A stretch of 64,000 nt of DNA from NCBI RefSeq assembly GCF_003046175.1, contig NZ_PZZM01000001.1, forward strand, positions 2,745,001 to 2,809,000. Reading direction: 5' to 3'. The number at the start of each line of letters is the position of its first letter. Position 1 is the stretch's first letter. This document shows, in pieces, positions 51,154 through 59,896 of this stretch. The position numbers and the translations under genes were made by a program. The DNA comes from Bosea sp. 124 (lineage in GTDB: Bacteria; Pseudomonadota; Alphaproteobacteria; Rhizobiales; Beijerinckiaceae). Below the pieces are notes generated by a model. It searched no databases. It had not been told where the DNA came from and worked only from the letters and a program-made list of their open reading frames with translations.

Positions 51154-51172
51154 GCTTGGGGAGCCGCGCTCG

Positions 51173-51844
51173 ATGGGCATGAACGCCGTCTACAACGGAG
51201 CCGAGGATTGCCCGCCGGTGATCGCGGTCTTCCCGCTGGGCGGCGGGCTTCTGCTGCCGCGCGGGCAGATGCCGCTCAATGTCTTCGAGCCGCGCTATAT
51301 CGCGATGATCGATGACGCGATCCGGACGCATCGTGTCATCGGCATCATCCAGCCCGAGCCCGAGAGTGGCCGCCAGTCGGCCACGCCGCCGCTGCTTCAG
51401 GTCGGCTGTCTCGGCCGCATTACGCAGTTCGCCGAGACCGGCGACGACCGTTACATCCTGACCCTGACGGGGATTGCTCGCTTTCGCGTCGTCGAGGAAC
51501 TCGCGGTGACGACGCCCTACCGGCAGTGCCGCGTCTCCTACGACACATTCACCGCCGATTTCGAGGCCCGGGCGGGCGAGGACGAGGTCGACCGCAACGC
51601 GCTGCTCAAGGCGCTGCGGGCCTTCGCCAAGGCAAGCGACCTCAAGATCGACTGGAAGGGCGTCAACGAGGCGCCGAACGAGGCGCTGGTCAATGCGCTC
51701 TCGATGATGTGCCCCTTCGGGCCTCGCGAGAAGCAGGCGTTGCTGGAGGCGCCAAGCCTCAAGGAGCGTGCCGAGGTGCTGGCGGCGATCACGGAGATCG
51801 AACTGGCCCGTGGCGGCGGCGACCCCGAGACGACGCTGCAGTGA
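51173..51844 (+). CDS. LON peptidase substrate-binding domain protein
   Basis: 223 residues. One Lon N-terminal (LAN) domain without ATPase or protease parts: VIAVFPLGGGLLLPRGQMPLNVFEPRYIAMIDDAIRTHRVIGIIQP, GCLGRITQFAETGDDRYILTLTGIARFRVVEEL, and a helical tail. The stand-alone form is widespread; its role is not established but probably involves protein quality control, in keeping with the CnoX gene next door. GGGGAG precedes the ATG. Its stop overlaps the following gene's GTG. Confidence 0.88.
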   Translation: MGMNAVYNGAEDCPPVIAVFPLGGGLLLPRGQMPLNVFEPRYIAMIDDAIRTHRVIGIIQPEPESGRQSATPPLLQVGCLGRITQFAETGDDRYILTLTGIARFRVVEELAVTTPYRQCRVSYDTFTADFEARAGEDEVDRNALLKALRAFAKASDLKIDWKGVNEAPNEALVNALSMMCPFGPREKQALLEAPSLKERAEVLAAITEIELARGGGDPETTLQ

Positions 51845-53241
51845 GCCAGCCTCTCGCGATGGCGGTGAGGCCACCCGGCGGCTACCCGCCACGGCGCGCG
51901 CTGACGGCCTGGTTGTTCTTCGACTGGGCGGCGCAGCCCTTCTTCACGCTGATCACGACCTTCGTCTTCGCGCCGTTCTTCGCCGCGGCGCTGGCCTCCG
52001 ACCCGGCGCAGGGGCAGGCGCTGTGGGGATATGCGACCGGCTTCGCCGGCCTGTGCATCGCGCTGCTCTCACCGCTGCTCGGCGGCATCGCCGACCGAAC
52101 CGGACCGCGCAAGCCGTGGATCGCTGTGTTCGGGGCGCTGCTGGTGCTGGGCTCTGGCGCGCTCTGGTTCGCGGTACCGGGTTCGCCCTGGGCTGTGCCG
52201 ATCGCGCTTTGCGGCTTCGTCATCGCCACCATCGGTGCCGAATTCGCGACCACCTTCAACAATGCGATGATGACGCGGCTGGTGCCGCCGGAACGGCTGG
52301 GCTGGCTTTCCGGCACGGGCTGGGCCGTCGGCTATCTCGGCGGGCTGGTGTCGCTTGGCATCACGCTGGCTCTGCTGGCCGCCGATCCGCTTACGGGCAA
52401 GACGCTGGCGGGGCTGACGCCGATCCTCGGGCTCGATGCCGCCGCCCGCGAGGGTGACCGTTTCTCGGGGCCGCTGACGGCGCTCTGGTTCGTGGTGTTC
52501 GTGACGCCGATGTTTCTGCTCACGCCGGATTCGGAGCGGACCGGGATGCGCCTTGGCGAAGCCGCGCGCGGCGGTCTTGGCCGGCTGAAGGCAACTCTTG
52601 CCGAACTGCCGCGACTGCCCTCGCTGGGGCGCTTCCTGCTCGCCAACATGATCTACCAGGATGCGCTGGTGGCGCTGTTCGCCTTCGGCGGGATTTATGC
52701 GGCCGGCGTCTTCGGCTGGCAGACGATCGAGATCGGCATCTTCGGCATCATGCTCACCATCGCGGGCACGCTCGGCGCCTGGCTCGGCGGCAAGGTCGAC
52801 GATGCGATCGGCGGCAAGGCGGTGGTGCTGGGCGCGATCGCCTGCCTGCTGCTGGCCTGTCTCGGCATCCTGTCGCTGGCGCCGGACCGGGTTTTCTTCG
52901 TAATCGCCGCGTCGCCGGCCACGCCCGGCGACGGGCTCTTCGCCTCGCTGCCGGAGAAGGTCTATCTCGGCCTCGGCCTGCTGATCGGCCTCGTCGCCGG
53001 GCCGCTGCAGGCGTCGTCACGCAGCCTGATGGCGCGGCTGGCGCCCGAGGGTCGGGTCGGCGAGTTCTTCGGGCTGTTTGCGCTGTCGGGGAAGGTGACG
53101 TCGTTCATGGGGCCGACGCTGGTCGCGCTGGCGACGACGGCCTTCGCCAGCCAGCGTGCGGGGCTCGCTGTGCTGGTGGTATTCTTCCTGACTGGTGGGG
53201 CGCTGTTGGCGGGCGTGCGCGTGCAGAAGGCACCAGCCTGA
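51841..53241 (+). CDS. MFS transporter, UMF1 family
   Basis: 466 residues with 12 predicted helices. It opens with LTAWLFFDWAAQPFFTLITTFVFAPFFAAAL, a hallmark of the UMF1 (autophagy-related Atg22-like) group, with an MFS loop GGIADRTGPRKPWIAVFGALLVLG. Substrate unknown; some relatives export amino acids. GTG 51841 overlaps the previous stop, suggesting coupling; an ATG at 51859 is the alternative start. Confidence 0.85.
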   Translation: MSQPLAMAVRPPGGYPPRRALTAWLFFDWAAQPFFTLITTFVFAPFFAAALASDPAQGQALWGYATGFAGLCIALLSPLLGGIADRTGPRKPWIAVFGALLVLGSGALWFAVPGSPWAVPIALCGFVIATIGAEFATTFNNAMMTRLVPPERLGWLSGTGWAVGYLGGLVSLGITLALLAADPLTGKTLAGLTPILGLDAAAREGDRFSGPLTALWFVVFVTPMFLLTPDSERTGMRLGEAARGGLGRLKATLAELPRLPSLGRFLLANMIYQDALVALFAFGGIYAAGVFGWQTIEIGIFGIMLTIAGTLGAWLGGKVDDAIGGKAVVLGAIACLLLACLGILSLAPDRVFFVIAASPATPGDGLFASLPEKVYLGLGLLIGLVAGPLQASSRSLMARLAPEGRVGEFFGLFALSGKVTSFMGPTLVALATTAFASQRAGLAVLVVFFLTGGALLAGVRVQKAPA

Positions 53242-53244
53242 ACC

Positions 53245-53335
53245 GTCATGCTCGGGCTTGTCCCGAGCATCCATGTCTTGAACACCACGCTGGATCAGCG
53301 AAGACGTGGATGGTCGCCACAAGGGCGACCATGAC
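53245..53335. repeat. 91-bp dispersed palindromic repeat, copy 1
   Basis: Contains two hairpins, ATGCTCGGGCTTGTCCCGAGCAT at its left end (7-8 bp arms) and ATGGTCGCC/GGCGACCAT at its right end. The whole 91 bases match the reverse complement of 55759-55849 with a minority of changes, several of them compensating within the stems. Located between the convergent MFS and homospermidine synthase genes, where it may also end transcripts. Confidence 0.75.
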
Positions 53336-53352
53336 GATGGTGGTGGCTGTCC

Positions 53353-54789
53353 TCAGCGAACCAGAATGTTCCGGAACTGCCAGGGATCGCTCGTGTCGAT
53401 GTCCTCCGGGAACAGACCCGGGCGGCCGTCGAGCGGTGTCCAGTCGGTGTAGTAGCCCTTCACGGGCCCGAGATAGGGCATCTGGATCTCGAGGCAACGG
53501 TCGAGATCCATCTCTTCGACCTCGACGATGCCGGCGGTGGGGTTTTCCAGCGCCCAGACCATGCCGGCGAGGATGGCGGAGGTGACCTGCAATCCCGTCG
53601 CGGTCTGGTAGGGAGCGAGCTGACGTGCCTCCTCGGTCGAAAGCTGCGAGCCGAACCAGTAGGCGCCCTTGTCGTGCCCATAGAGCAGCACGCCGAGTTC
53701 GTCGATGCCGTCGATGACCTCGTTTTCCTCGAGGATGTGGTGCTCCTCCTGCGGACGGCCGGCATTGCCGAACATCTCGTGCAGCGAGAGCACGGCGTCG
53801 TTCGCGGGGTGATAGGCGTAATGGCAGGTCGGCCGGAAGACGGCCTTGCCGCTATCGTCGCGGACGGTGAAGTAGTCGGCGATCGAGATCGACTCATTAT
53901 GCGTCACCAGGAAGCCGTATTGCGGCCCCGGCGTCGGGCACCAGCTCCGAACCTTCGTCTCGGCGCCGGGCTGCATCAGGTAGATCGCCGCCTGCGAGCC
54001 GGTTTCGTGGCCATGGGCATTGGGCGGCATCCACTTCTCATGCGTGCCCCAGCCGAGCTCGGCGGGCTGCACGCCTTCGGAGATGAAGCCCTCGACCGAC
54101 CAGGTGTTGACGAAGACGCCCGGCGGCTTGGCGTTGCGCGAGCGCTGCGTGTCGCGCTCGGCGATATGGATGCCCTTGACGCCGACTTGGCTCATCAGCG
54201 CGGCCCATTCCTCGCGGGTTTTCGGTGTGGGCACATTCAGGCGCATGTCGGCCGCGACGTTGAGCAGCGCCTTCTTGGCGAGCCAGGAGGCCATGCCGGG
54301 ATTGGCGCCGCAGCATGAGACGGCAGTCGTCGAGCCCGGCACGCGGGCGCGTTTGGCGGCGAGCGTCATCTCGCGCAACGCGTAGTTCGAGCGCTCGGCC
54401 GGGCCCTTGGTCTTGTCGAAATAGAAGCCGAGCCAGGGCTCGTTGACCGTGTCGATATAGAGGGCTCCAAGGCTGGAGCAGAATTCCATCAGGTCGCGCG
54501 AGCCGGTGTCGCAGGACAGGTTGACGCAAAAGCCCTGGCCGCCGCCTGCGGTCAGCAGGGGTTCGAGCATGGTCTTGTAGTTCTCTGGCGTCACGGCTTC
54601 CTGGATGAAGCGGATACCGCGTTCGTCCAGCAGCGCGCGGTTGTCATCGTCGGGGGCGATCACGACGAACCGGCTCTTGTCATATGTGAAATGCCGCTCG
54701 ATCAGCGGCAGCGTCCCGCGGCCGATCGAACCGAAGCCAATCATGACGATCGGGCCGGTGATCTCTCCGTATACGGGCCAGTTACTCAT
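53353..54789 (-). CDS. hss: Homospermidine synthase
   Basis: 478 residues. N-terminal NAD motif GPIVMIGFGSIGRGTLPLIERH, then ENYKTMLEPLL, FCVNLSCDTGSRDLMEFC, YIDTVNEPW and the C-terminal AGMVWALENPTAGIVEVEEMDLDRCLEIQMPYLGPVKGYYTDWTPL, all typical of bacterial homospermidine synthase. It joins two putrescine molecules (or putrescine and spermidine) to sym-homospermidine with enzyme-bound NAD, the characteristic rhizobial polyamine. Putrescine can come from the ornithine decarboxylase at 59897-61042. Start MSNWPVYGE is the family start; in-frame codons to 54846 are open. Confidence 0.94.
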   Translation of the reverse strand: MSNWPVYGEITGPIVMIGFGSIGRGTLPLIERHFTYDKSRFVVIAPDDDNRALLDERGIRFIQEAVTPENYKTMLEPLLTAGGGQGFCVNLSCDTGSRDLMEFCSSLGALYIDTVNEPWLGFYFDKTKGPAERSNYALREMTLAAKRARVPGSTTAVSCCGANPGMASWLAKKALLNVAADMRLNVPTPKTREEWAALMSQVGVKGIHIAERDTQRSRNAKPPGVFVNTWSVEGFISEGVQPAELGWGTHEKWMPPNAHGHETGSQAAIYLMQPGAETKVRSWCPTPGPQYGFLVTHNESISIADYFTVRDDSGKAVFRPTCHYAYHPANDAVLSLHEMFGNAGRPQEEHHILEENEVIDGIDELGVLLYGHDKGAYWFGSQLSTEEARQLAPYQTATGLQVTSAILAGMVWALENPTAGIVEVEEMDLDRCLEIQMPYLGPVKGYYTDWTPLDGRPGLFPEDIDTSDPWQFRNILVR

Positions 54790-54902
54790 TCTCGGGTTGT
54801 CTCCTTCTGGGGGGCGCTGTTCATAAGATCGGCCGCGCGGAGCCACCCCGGCTCGTATGGGCGAAGTGCTGCCGCGTCAATCACATGGCAGCATCGCGGT
54901 GG

Positions 54903-55730
54903 CTAATGCCCACCCGGATAGTCGGCATCGAGCACGAAGGGATAGGGGCCCGGAAAGCGCTCGACATAAGCGGTGTGGGTGACGAAGCCGGCGGTCTTCC
55001 GGAACGAATGCAGCAGATAGGCCGGCGGTTCCATGTGGAATGTCGCATTGCTCGTCTCCGAGAGATCGAGCGTGACCTGATGCGTCACGCTGGGCGCGAT
55101 CTGCGCGATGGTGCCGGCAAAGCGCGTCACGATCGGCCGATGGTGATGCCCGCAGAGAATGCGCTCGATGTTGGGGTGGCGGGCAACGATCGCGGCGAAT
55201 TCGGCGGCGCCGTCGAGCAGGCGGATCGCGTCCATATGGGCGATGCCGCAGTCGAAGGGCGGGTGATGCATGAAGATCGCGACGGGCTTTCCGTCGGCCT
55301 CCGCGAGAGCCTTGTCGAGGAAGGCGAGTCGCGTTGCGCAGAGTGCGCCGGCGCTCTTGCCCGGTAGCAGCGTATCGAGACCGATCAGCCGCATCGGCCC
55401 GAGATCGGCGACGAACTGGACGAAGCCGCCGTCCAGAATCTGACGGGGATCCAGCGTCAGCCCTGCGGTCAGTGTCTCGCGGCGGTCGTGATTGCCCGGA
55501 ACCAGCAGGACCGGCATGCCGAGCGGCGCGAGCATGGCCTGCAGCAGCGCATATTCCTCGGGAAGCCCGCAATCGGTGAGATCGCCGGTGATCACCAGCG
55601 CATCGGGGCGAGGGTTGAGCCTGGCCACGACATCGAGCGCGCGTTCGCTCAGCGCATTGGTTTCCGAGACGCGATAGGCGGGCTTGCCGCGCGGGCGGAT
55701 ATGCAGGTCGGTGATCTGGGCGATGAGCAT
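54903..55730 (-). CDS. Metallophosphoesterase (cyclic or glycerophosphodiesterase type)
   Basis: 275 residues. Class III phosphodiesterase with all five metal blocks: AQITDLHIRP, VITGDLTDCG, VPGNHDRRE, FMHHPPFDCG and CGHHHRPI. Related to GpdQ/CpdA, which cleave glycerophosphodiesters or cAMP. It is the last gene of the Ugp-like transport operon, which favours a glycerophosphodiester substrate released after import; hydrolysis of cAMP is possible in principle. ATG 55730 begins the beta strand directly, as in relatives. Confidence 0.88.
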   Translation of the reverse strand: MLIAQITDLHIRPRGKPAYRVSETNALSERALDVVARLNPRPDALVITGDLTDCGLPEEYALLQAMLAPLGMPVLLVPGNHDRRETLTAGLTLDPRQILDGGFVQFVADLGPMRLIGLDTLLPGKSAGALCATRLAFLDKALAEADGKPVAIFMHHPPFDCGIAHMDAIRLLDGAAEFAAIVARHPNIERILCGHHHRPIVTRFAGTIAQIAPSVTHQVTLDLSETSNATFHMEPPAYLLHSFRKTAGFVTHTAYVERFPGPYPFVLDADYPGGH

Positions 55731-55758
55731 CGTCGTTCTCTTGAGGTAAGGCCTCATC

Positions 55759-55849
55759 GTCATGGTCGGGCTTGTCCCGGCCATCCACGTCTTCGCTCGT
55801 CGAGCGCGGTGTTCAAGACGTGGATGCTCGCCACAAGGGCGAGCATGAC
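55759..55849. repeat. 91-bp dispersed palindromic repeat, copy 2 (inverted)
   Basis: Reverse-complement copy of 53245-53335. End hairpins ATGGTCGGGCTTGTCCCGGCCAT and ATGCTCGCC/GGCGAGCAT. It sits between the binding-protein gene and the phosphodiesterase gene, so read-through structure here could lower phosphodiesterase expression relative to the transporter. Confidence 0.75.
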
Positions 55850-55873
55850 GGTGGCGTGCAGCTAGGGCGGCGT

Positions 55874-57208
55874 TCAGTTCGTCGGCAGCTTCAGCGCGGT
55901 CTGCTCGACATAAGGACGCATGATCTCGTCGGCCTGCTTCTGGGCGGCGACGAGCGCCTCCTTCGGCGTCTTCTTGGCGGAGAGCACGGCGGCAAGCTCG
56001 TCCTCGATCGCCTTGCGGACCGGCACGGTCCTGTAGGTGGCGAACCACGGCTTGGCGAAGGCGAGCTGGCTGACCGCGATGCCGGCGTCCGGGTTCTTCT
56101 CGATGAACGCCTTCATTTCGGCTGTGTCGTAGGCGGCCTTGTTGGGGGCGAAATAGCCGGTGGCGCGGCTCCACCAGCCGGACTTCTCAGGGCTCGTCAT
56201 CCAGTTGATCAGCGTCCAGGCGGCCTTGCGGCGCTCGCCCTCGACGCCGGTCGGGATGACCAGCGAGGCGCCGCCGATCGGAACCTCGTTCTTCACGTTC
56301 TTCGGGACGAAGGCGACCTTGTAGGGGAACTTGGCGTTGGTGCGGATATGGGTCAGCGAACCCGTCGAGAGCAGCATCATCGAGGCCTGGCCGGAGAGGA
56401 AGGCCGAGGAGACCGCGCCGCCGGCCTGCACGCCGGCCGGATGGACCTTGTGCTTGCTGACGAGGTCGGACCAGAAGGTCAGGGCGCCGAGCATCGAGGG
56501 GGTGTCGTAGTAGACCTCTCCGCCGTAATCGACATTGAACCATTGGCCGCCATTGGAATGGGTCAGGGCCTGCAGGATCCAGCCGCCGTAATCATAGTTG
56601 GAGGGCATCATCATGCCCCAGCGGGTGACGCGGTCGCCGTCGCGCCTGGTCAGCTTCTTCGCGGTGGTGACCAGCTCCTCCCAATTGGCGGGTAGCTTGT
56701 CGGGATCGAGGCCGGCTTCCTTGAGATGGTCGGTGTTGACGTAGAGCAGCGGCGTCGAGTTGTGGAAGGGCACGCCATAGACCTGACGGTCGAGCACGGC
56801 GTTGCCGTGCAGCGCGTCGAAGAACTGGCCCATGAACTGGTCGTTGGTCTTGCCATCAGCCTTGATCAGGGCGTCCATCGGCTGGATCTCGCCCTCGATC
56901 TTGAGGTCGAGCAGGAAGTTGGCGGACATGATCACGGCAGCCGGCGGCTTGCCGGCCTTCATCGCGGCGCGGGTCTTGATCAGGGTCTCGTCATAGGAGC
57001 CGGTATAGACCGGCGTCGCCTTGATCGAGGGGTTCTTCTCGTTGAACTCCTTGAGCAGGGTTGCCATGTCGCGGGCGAGCTGGCCGTCGACGGGCACGGG
57101 GAAGAACAGCTCGATCTCGGTCTGGCCTTGGGCGAAGGCGGGCGAGAGCGCGAAGCTTGCAGCCAGCGCGGCGCCGGCCAGCAGAGTGCGGCGGGTGGTC
57201 GTCATCAT
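55874..57208 (-). CDS. Extracellular solute-binding protein, UgpB-like
   Basis: 444 residues. Signal peptide (TTRRTLLAGAALAASFALSPAFAQ), then SBP_bac_1 fold: IELFFPVPVDGQLARDMATLLKEFNEKNPSIKATPVYTGSYDETLIKTRAAMKAGKPPAAVIMSANFLLDL. The latter matches UgpB-like glycerol-3-phosphate/glycerophosphodiester binders (PV...G-SYDET). GGWSRATGYFAPNK-type C-terminal region (KSGWWSRATGYFAPNK) also fits. Adjacent permeases and phosphodiesterase support import of a glycerophosphodiester-like compound. Double ATG (57208/57205). Confidence 0.85.
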   Translation of the reverse strand: MMTTTRRTLLAGAALAASFALSPAFAQGQTEIELFFPVPVDGQLARDMATLLKEFNEKNPSIKATPVYTGSYDETLIKTRAAMKAGKPPAAVIMSANFLLDLKIEGEIQPMDALIKADGKTNDQFMGQFFDALHGNAVLDRQVYGVPFHNSTPLLYVNTDHLKEAGLDPDKLPANWEELVTTAKKLTRRDGDRVTRWGMMMPSNYDYGGWILQALTHSNGGQWFNVDYGGEVYYDTPSMLGALTFWSDLVSKHKVHPAGVQAGGAVSSAFLSGQASMMLLSTGSLTHIRTNAKFPYKVAFVPKNVKNEVPIGGASLVIPTGVEGERRKAAWTLINWMTSPEKSGWWSRATGYFAPNKAAYDTAEMKAFIEKNPDAGIAVSQLAFAKPWFATYRTVPVRKAIEDELAAVLSAKKTPKEALVAAQKQADEIMRPYVEQTALKLPTN

Positions 57209-57216
57209 GGTTTCCC

Positions 57217-58080
57217 TTACTTGATGCCGGAGGAGACGAAAGAGTTGACGAAGGCACGCTGGAACAAGGCAAAGGCGAGCAGCAGCGGCGCGCTGACCAG
57301 CAGGGTTCCCGCCGCGATCACGCCCCAGGCCTGCGCGCCCTCGGCGCCGCGGGTGAAGGAGGCGAGGCCGACGGTGAGCGGGCGCAGATCGGGCGAGTTG
57401 ATCACCATCAGCGGCCAGAGGAATTCGTTCCAATGGGCGGTGACCGAGACGATCGAGAAGGCGACGAGCGAAGGCCTCGCCAGCGGCAGGTAGATGAAGC
57501 CGATGCGCTGAAAGACGCCCGCGCCATCGATCAGTGCCGCATCTTCCAGTTCGCGCGGGATCGCCCGGAAGGCCTGGCGCATCAGGAAGGTGCCGAAGGC
57601 AGAGACGAAATAGGGCGCCATCACGCCGAGCAACGTGTCGTAGAGGCCGAGCCTGGCGATCGTGGTCAGATTTGGGACGATCAGCACGACCGGCGCCAGC
57701 ATCAGCTGCAGCAGGAAGAGGTAGAAGCAGAGCGTCCGGCCGGGGAATTCCAGCCGCGCGAAGGCATACCCGGCGAGCGTGATCGTGACGACCTGCACGG
57801 CGAGGATGCCGAGGCTGATGATCGTCGTGTTCAGGCCGTAGCGCGGGAAATCGGCGGAAGCCCATGCCTCGCGGAAATTGGCCAGCGTGGGAATGTAGGA
57901 CGGCACCAGCGAAGCCATGCCGGCGCCGATGCTTTCTGGATTGAAGGCCGCGACCAGCATCCAGAGGAAGGGCACCATCCAGAGCGCAGCGACGAGCAGC
58001 GTCGCGGCATAGCCGAGTTTCGGCGAGACCTCGCCGGTCGCGACGCCGGTGCTGGCTTGGCTCATGCTGGCCGGGCTCAT
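57217..58080 (-). CDS. ABC transporter permease, UgpE/MalG type
   Basis: 287 residues with six helices. MalG-type: LVAALWMVPFLWMLVAAFNPE, RYGLNTTIISLGILAVQVVTITLAGYAFARLEFPGR and the EAA loop ELEDAALIDGAGVFQRIGFIYLPLARPSLVAFSIVSVTAHWNEFLWPL. Partner of the permease immediately upstream, whose stop overlaps its start by four bases. Import of a glycerophosphodiester or sugar is expected. Confidence 0.88.
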   Translation of the reverse strand: MSPASMSQASTGVATGEVSPKLGYAATLLVAALWMVPFLWMLVAAFNPESIGAGMASLVPSYIPTLANFREAWASADFPRYGLNTTIISLGILAVQVVTITLAGYAFARLEFPGRTLCFYLFLLQLMLAPVVLIVPNLTTIARLGLYDTLLGVMAPYFVSAFGTFLMRQAFRAIPRELEDAALIDGAGVFQRIGFIYLPLARPSLVAFSIVSVTAHWNEFLWPLMVINSPDLRPLTVGLASFTRGAEGAQAWGVIAAGTLLVSAPLLLAFALFQRAFVNSFVSSGIK

Positions 58081-59012
58081 GGCTCCTTCTCCCCGAAGGA
58101 GCGTTCCAGCGTGCGCAGCGAGGAGGCGGTGACGACGAGCAGCAGCGCCAGCATCACCAGCGTGCCGGCGGCAGCGCGGCCGGCGTCGTAGTTCTCGACC
58201 GCCTGCTGGTAGACATAGAACAGCAGCAGGTTGGTGGAGTCGGAGGGGCCGCCCTTGGTCAGCACGAAGACGTGGTCGACCTGCGTCACGACATTGAGCA
58301 GGCCGATGACCAGCACGAAGCCGATGGTCGGCTTGAGGTAGGGCAGAGTGACATAGCGCAGGCGCTGCCAGGGGCCGGCACCGTCGAGGATCGCGGCCTC
58401 ATAGGCATCGGCCGGCACGGCCTGCAGCCCCGCCAGGAAGAACAGCATGTAGTAGCCGGCGTTCTTCCAGATCGTCAGCGCCATGATCGACCAAAGCGCG
58501 ATGTCGGGATCGCCGAGCCAGTTCGGGCCGGAGATGGCGAGCTTGGCCAGATGATAGTCGATCAGCCCGACATTGGGCAGGAACAGGAACAGGAAGATCG
58601 AGGCGGCCGCGACCAGCGGGATCAGCACGGGCAGGAAGAACAGCGCCCGGAACAGCGCGTTGACGCGAGTCGTCTTCACCAGCGCCATGGCGAAGCCCAG
58701 CGCCAGCACGAGGCTCGGGATCACCGTGCCGAGCGCATAGACGAGATTGTTGACGAGCGCCTTGCGGAAGGCCGCATCGGCCAAGAGTTTCTGGAAGTTG
58801 TCGAGCCCGACATAGGCCTGCGGTCCGCCGACGCGGATCTGGCCATGCATCGACTGCCACAGGACCTGAGCCACCGGCCAATAGGTGAAGAGCGCGAGGA
58901 AGAGGAGCGAGGGCGCAAGCAAGGCGAAGGCCAGCACGCTGGCCTGGCGCGGACGCCAGCGCGGCGCGCTCCACGCGCTCGTCCTGCCAGCCGTGAAAAC
59001 CGCCTGCGCCAT
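58077..59012 (-). CDS. ABC transporter permease, UgpA/MalF type
   Basis: 311 residues, six helices: LLAPSLLFLALFTYWPVAQVLWQSMHG, FRKALVNNLVYALGTVIPSLVLALGFAMALVKTTRVNALFRALFFLPVLIPLVAAASIFLFLF, EAA loop DAYEAAILDGAGPWQRLRYVTLPYLKPTIGFVLVIGLLNVV. First gene of the transport operon (permease, permease, binding protein, phosphodiesterase). No UgpC/MalK ATPase gene is present in the operon or elsewhere in the window, so an ATPase encoded elsewhere must serve it. ATG 59012 chosen; a GTG at 59021 is in frame. Confidence 0.88.
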   Translation of the reverse strand: MAQAVFTAGRTSAWSAPRWRPRQASVLAFALLAPSLLFLALFTYWPVAQVLWQSMHGQIRVGGPQAYVGLDNFQKLLADAAFRKALVNNLVYALGTVIPSLVLALGFAMALVKTTRVNALFRALFFLPVLIPLVAAASIFLFLFLPNVGLIDYHLAKLAISGPNWLGDPDIALWSIMALTIWKNAGYYMLFFLAGLQAVPADAYEAAILDGAGPWQRLRYVTLPYLKPTIGFVLVIGLLNVVTQVDHVFVLTKGGPSDSTNLLLFYVYQQAVENYDAGRAAAGTLVMLALLLVVTASSLRTLERSFGEKEP

Positions 59013-59122
59013 GCACCCCACCCTTGGCGGGGGTCATGCCGGGGCTCGGCGACGAAGCGGTTACGGATCGATGACGGATGCGTGACGGACCCGGCGAAAG
59101 GCCGGATCCGCCAGAGTTATCC

Positions 59123-59650
59123 TCAGGCCGCGCGGCGCGCCGGCACTGCGGCCTCGTTCGGATGGCCGGTGGCGAGGAGCGTGCCGGCTGCTCCGGCGAG
59201 CGCCCCGTCGCGCAGTTCGAGGCCGAGGAAGCGCTCGCGCTCGACCGGGCCCGGCATGGCGAGATCGCGGGTCAGGCCGCCGCTGAAACCAAAGCGCTGA
59301 TAATAGGCGGCGTCGCCGACGAGCAGCACGGCGCCATGGCCACGGCAGGCCGCACGCCAGATTGCCTCGCGCATCATTGCCCGGCCAAGACCTTCGCCCT
59401 GCAGCTCCGGCGCGATCGCGAGCGGGCCGAGCAGGAGAGCTGCCTTGCCGCCGGCCTCGACATGCCAGAGCCGCACCGTCGCGACAACGACGCCATCGCG
59501 CTCGGCGGTCAAAGCAAGCCCTTCAGCCGGCAAACGACCTTCGCGGAGCCGCTCACTCGACTTGGCCGTGCGGCGCTCGCCGAGGCAACGGTCGAGCAGC
59601 GCCTCGCGGGCGGGAACATCGGCAGCGATCTCGTCGCGAATCGTGATCAT
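59123..59650 (-). CDS. GNAT family N-acetyltransferase
   Basis: 175 residues. Acetyl-CoA motif A is ALLLGPLAIAPELQGEGLGRAMMREAI (residues ~80-105) and the fold continues with AVLLVGDAAYYQRFGFSGGLTRDLAMPGPVERERFLGLEL, the YYxRFGF pattern of the YhbS-like subgroup. Acceptor unknown. GGAGGTGCGTC precedes ATG 59650, settling the start against the upstream in-frame codons to 59683. Downstream of ornithine decarboxylase on the same strand with a 246-base gap that holds nothing recognisable. Confidence 0.87.
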   Translation of the reverse strand: MITIRDEIAADVPAREALLDRCLGERRTAKSSERLREGRLPAEGLALTAERDGVVVATVRLWHVEAGGKAALLLGPLAIAPELQGEGLGRAMMREAIWRAACRGHGAVLLVGDAAYYQRFGFSGGLTRDLAMPGPVERERFLGLELRDGALAGAAGTLLATGHPNEAAVPARRAA

Positions 59651-59896
59651 GACGCACCTCCGGCCGGAGCGCCTGCAAGACAACCGAGGTTGCGCAGACC
59701 TTCCCGGCGCCGCGCGAACGCGGCCACAAGAAACAGGAATGTGTGGAAGAGGGTCCGGCGGGAGCCACGTCCGTTGCGCTCCTTCCTGGAGGCGCGGACG
59801 CTCCGCCCGAAACCGTGGGCGGCCTGCCGATCATGGCAGGGCGCTTCGCCGGACCCGATTGGCGACAGGAGCGGCGCTGGCCGCTCCGTTCCAACG

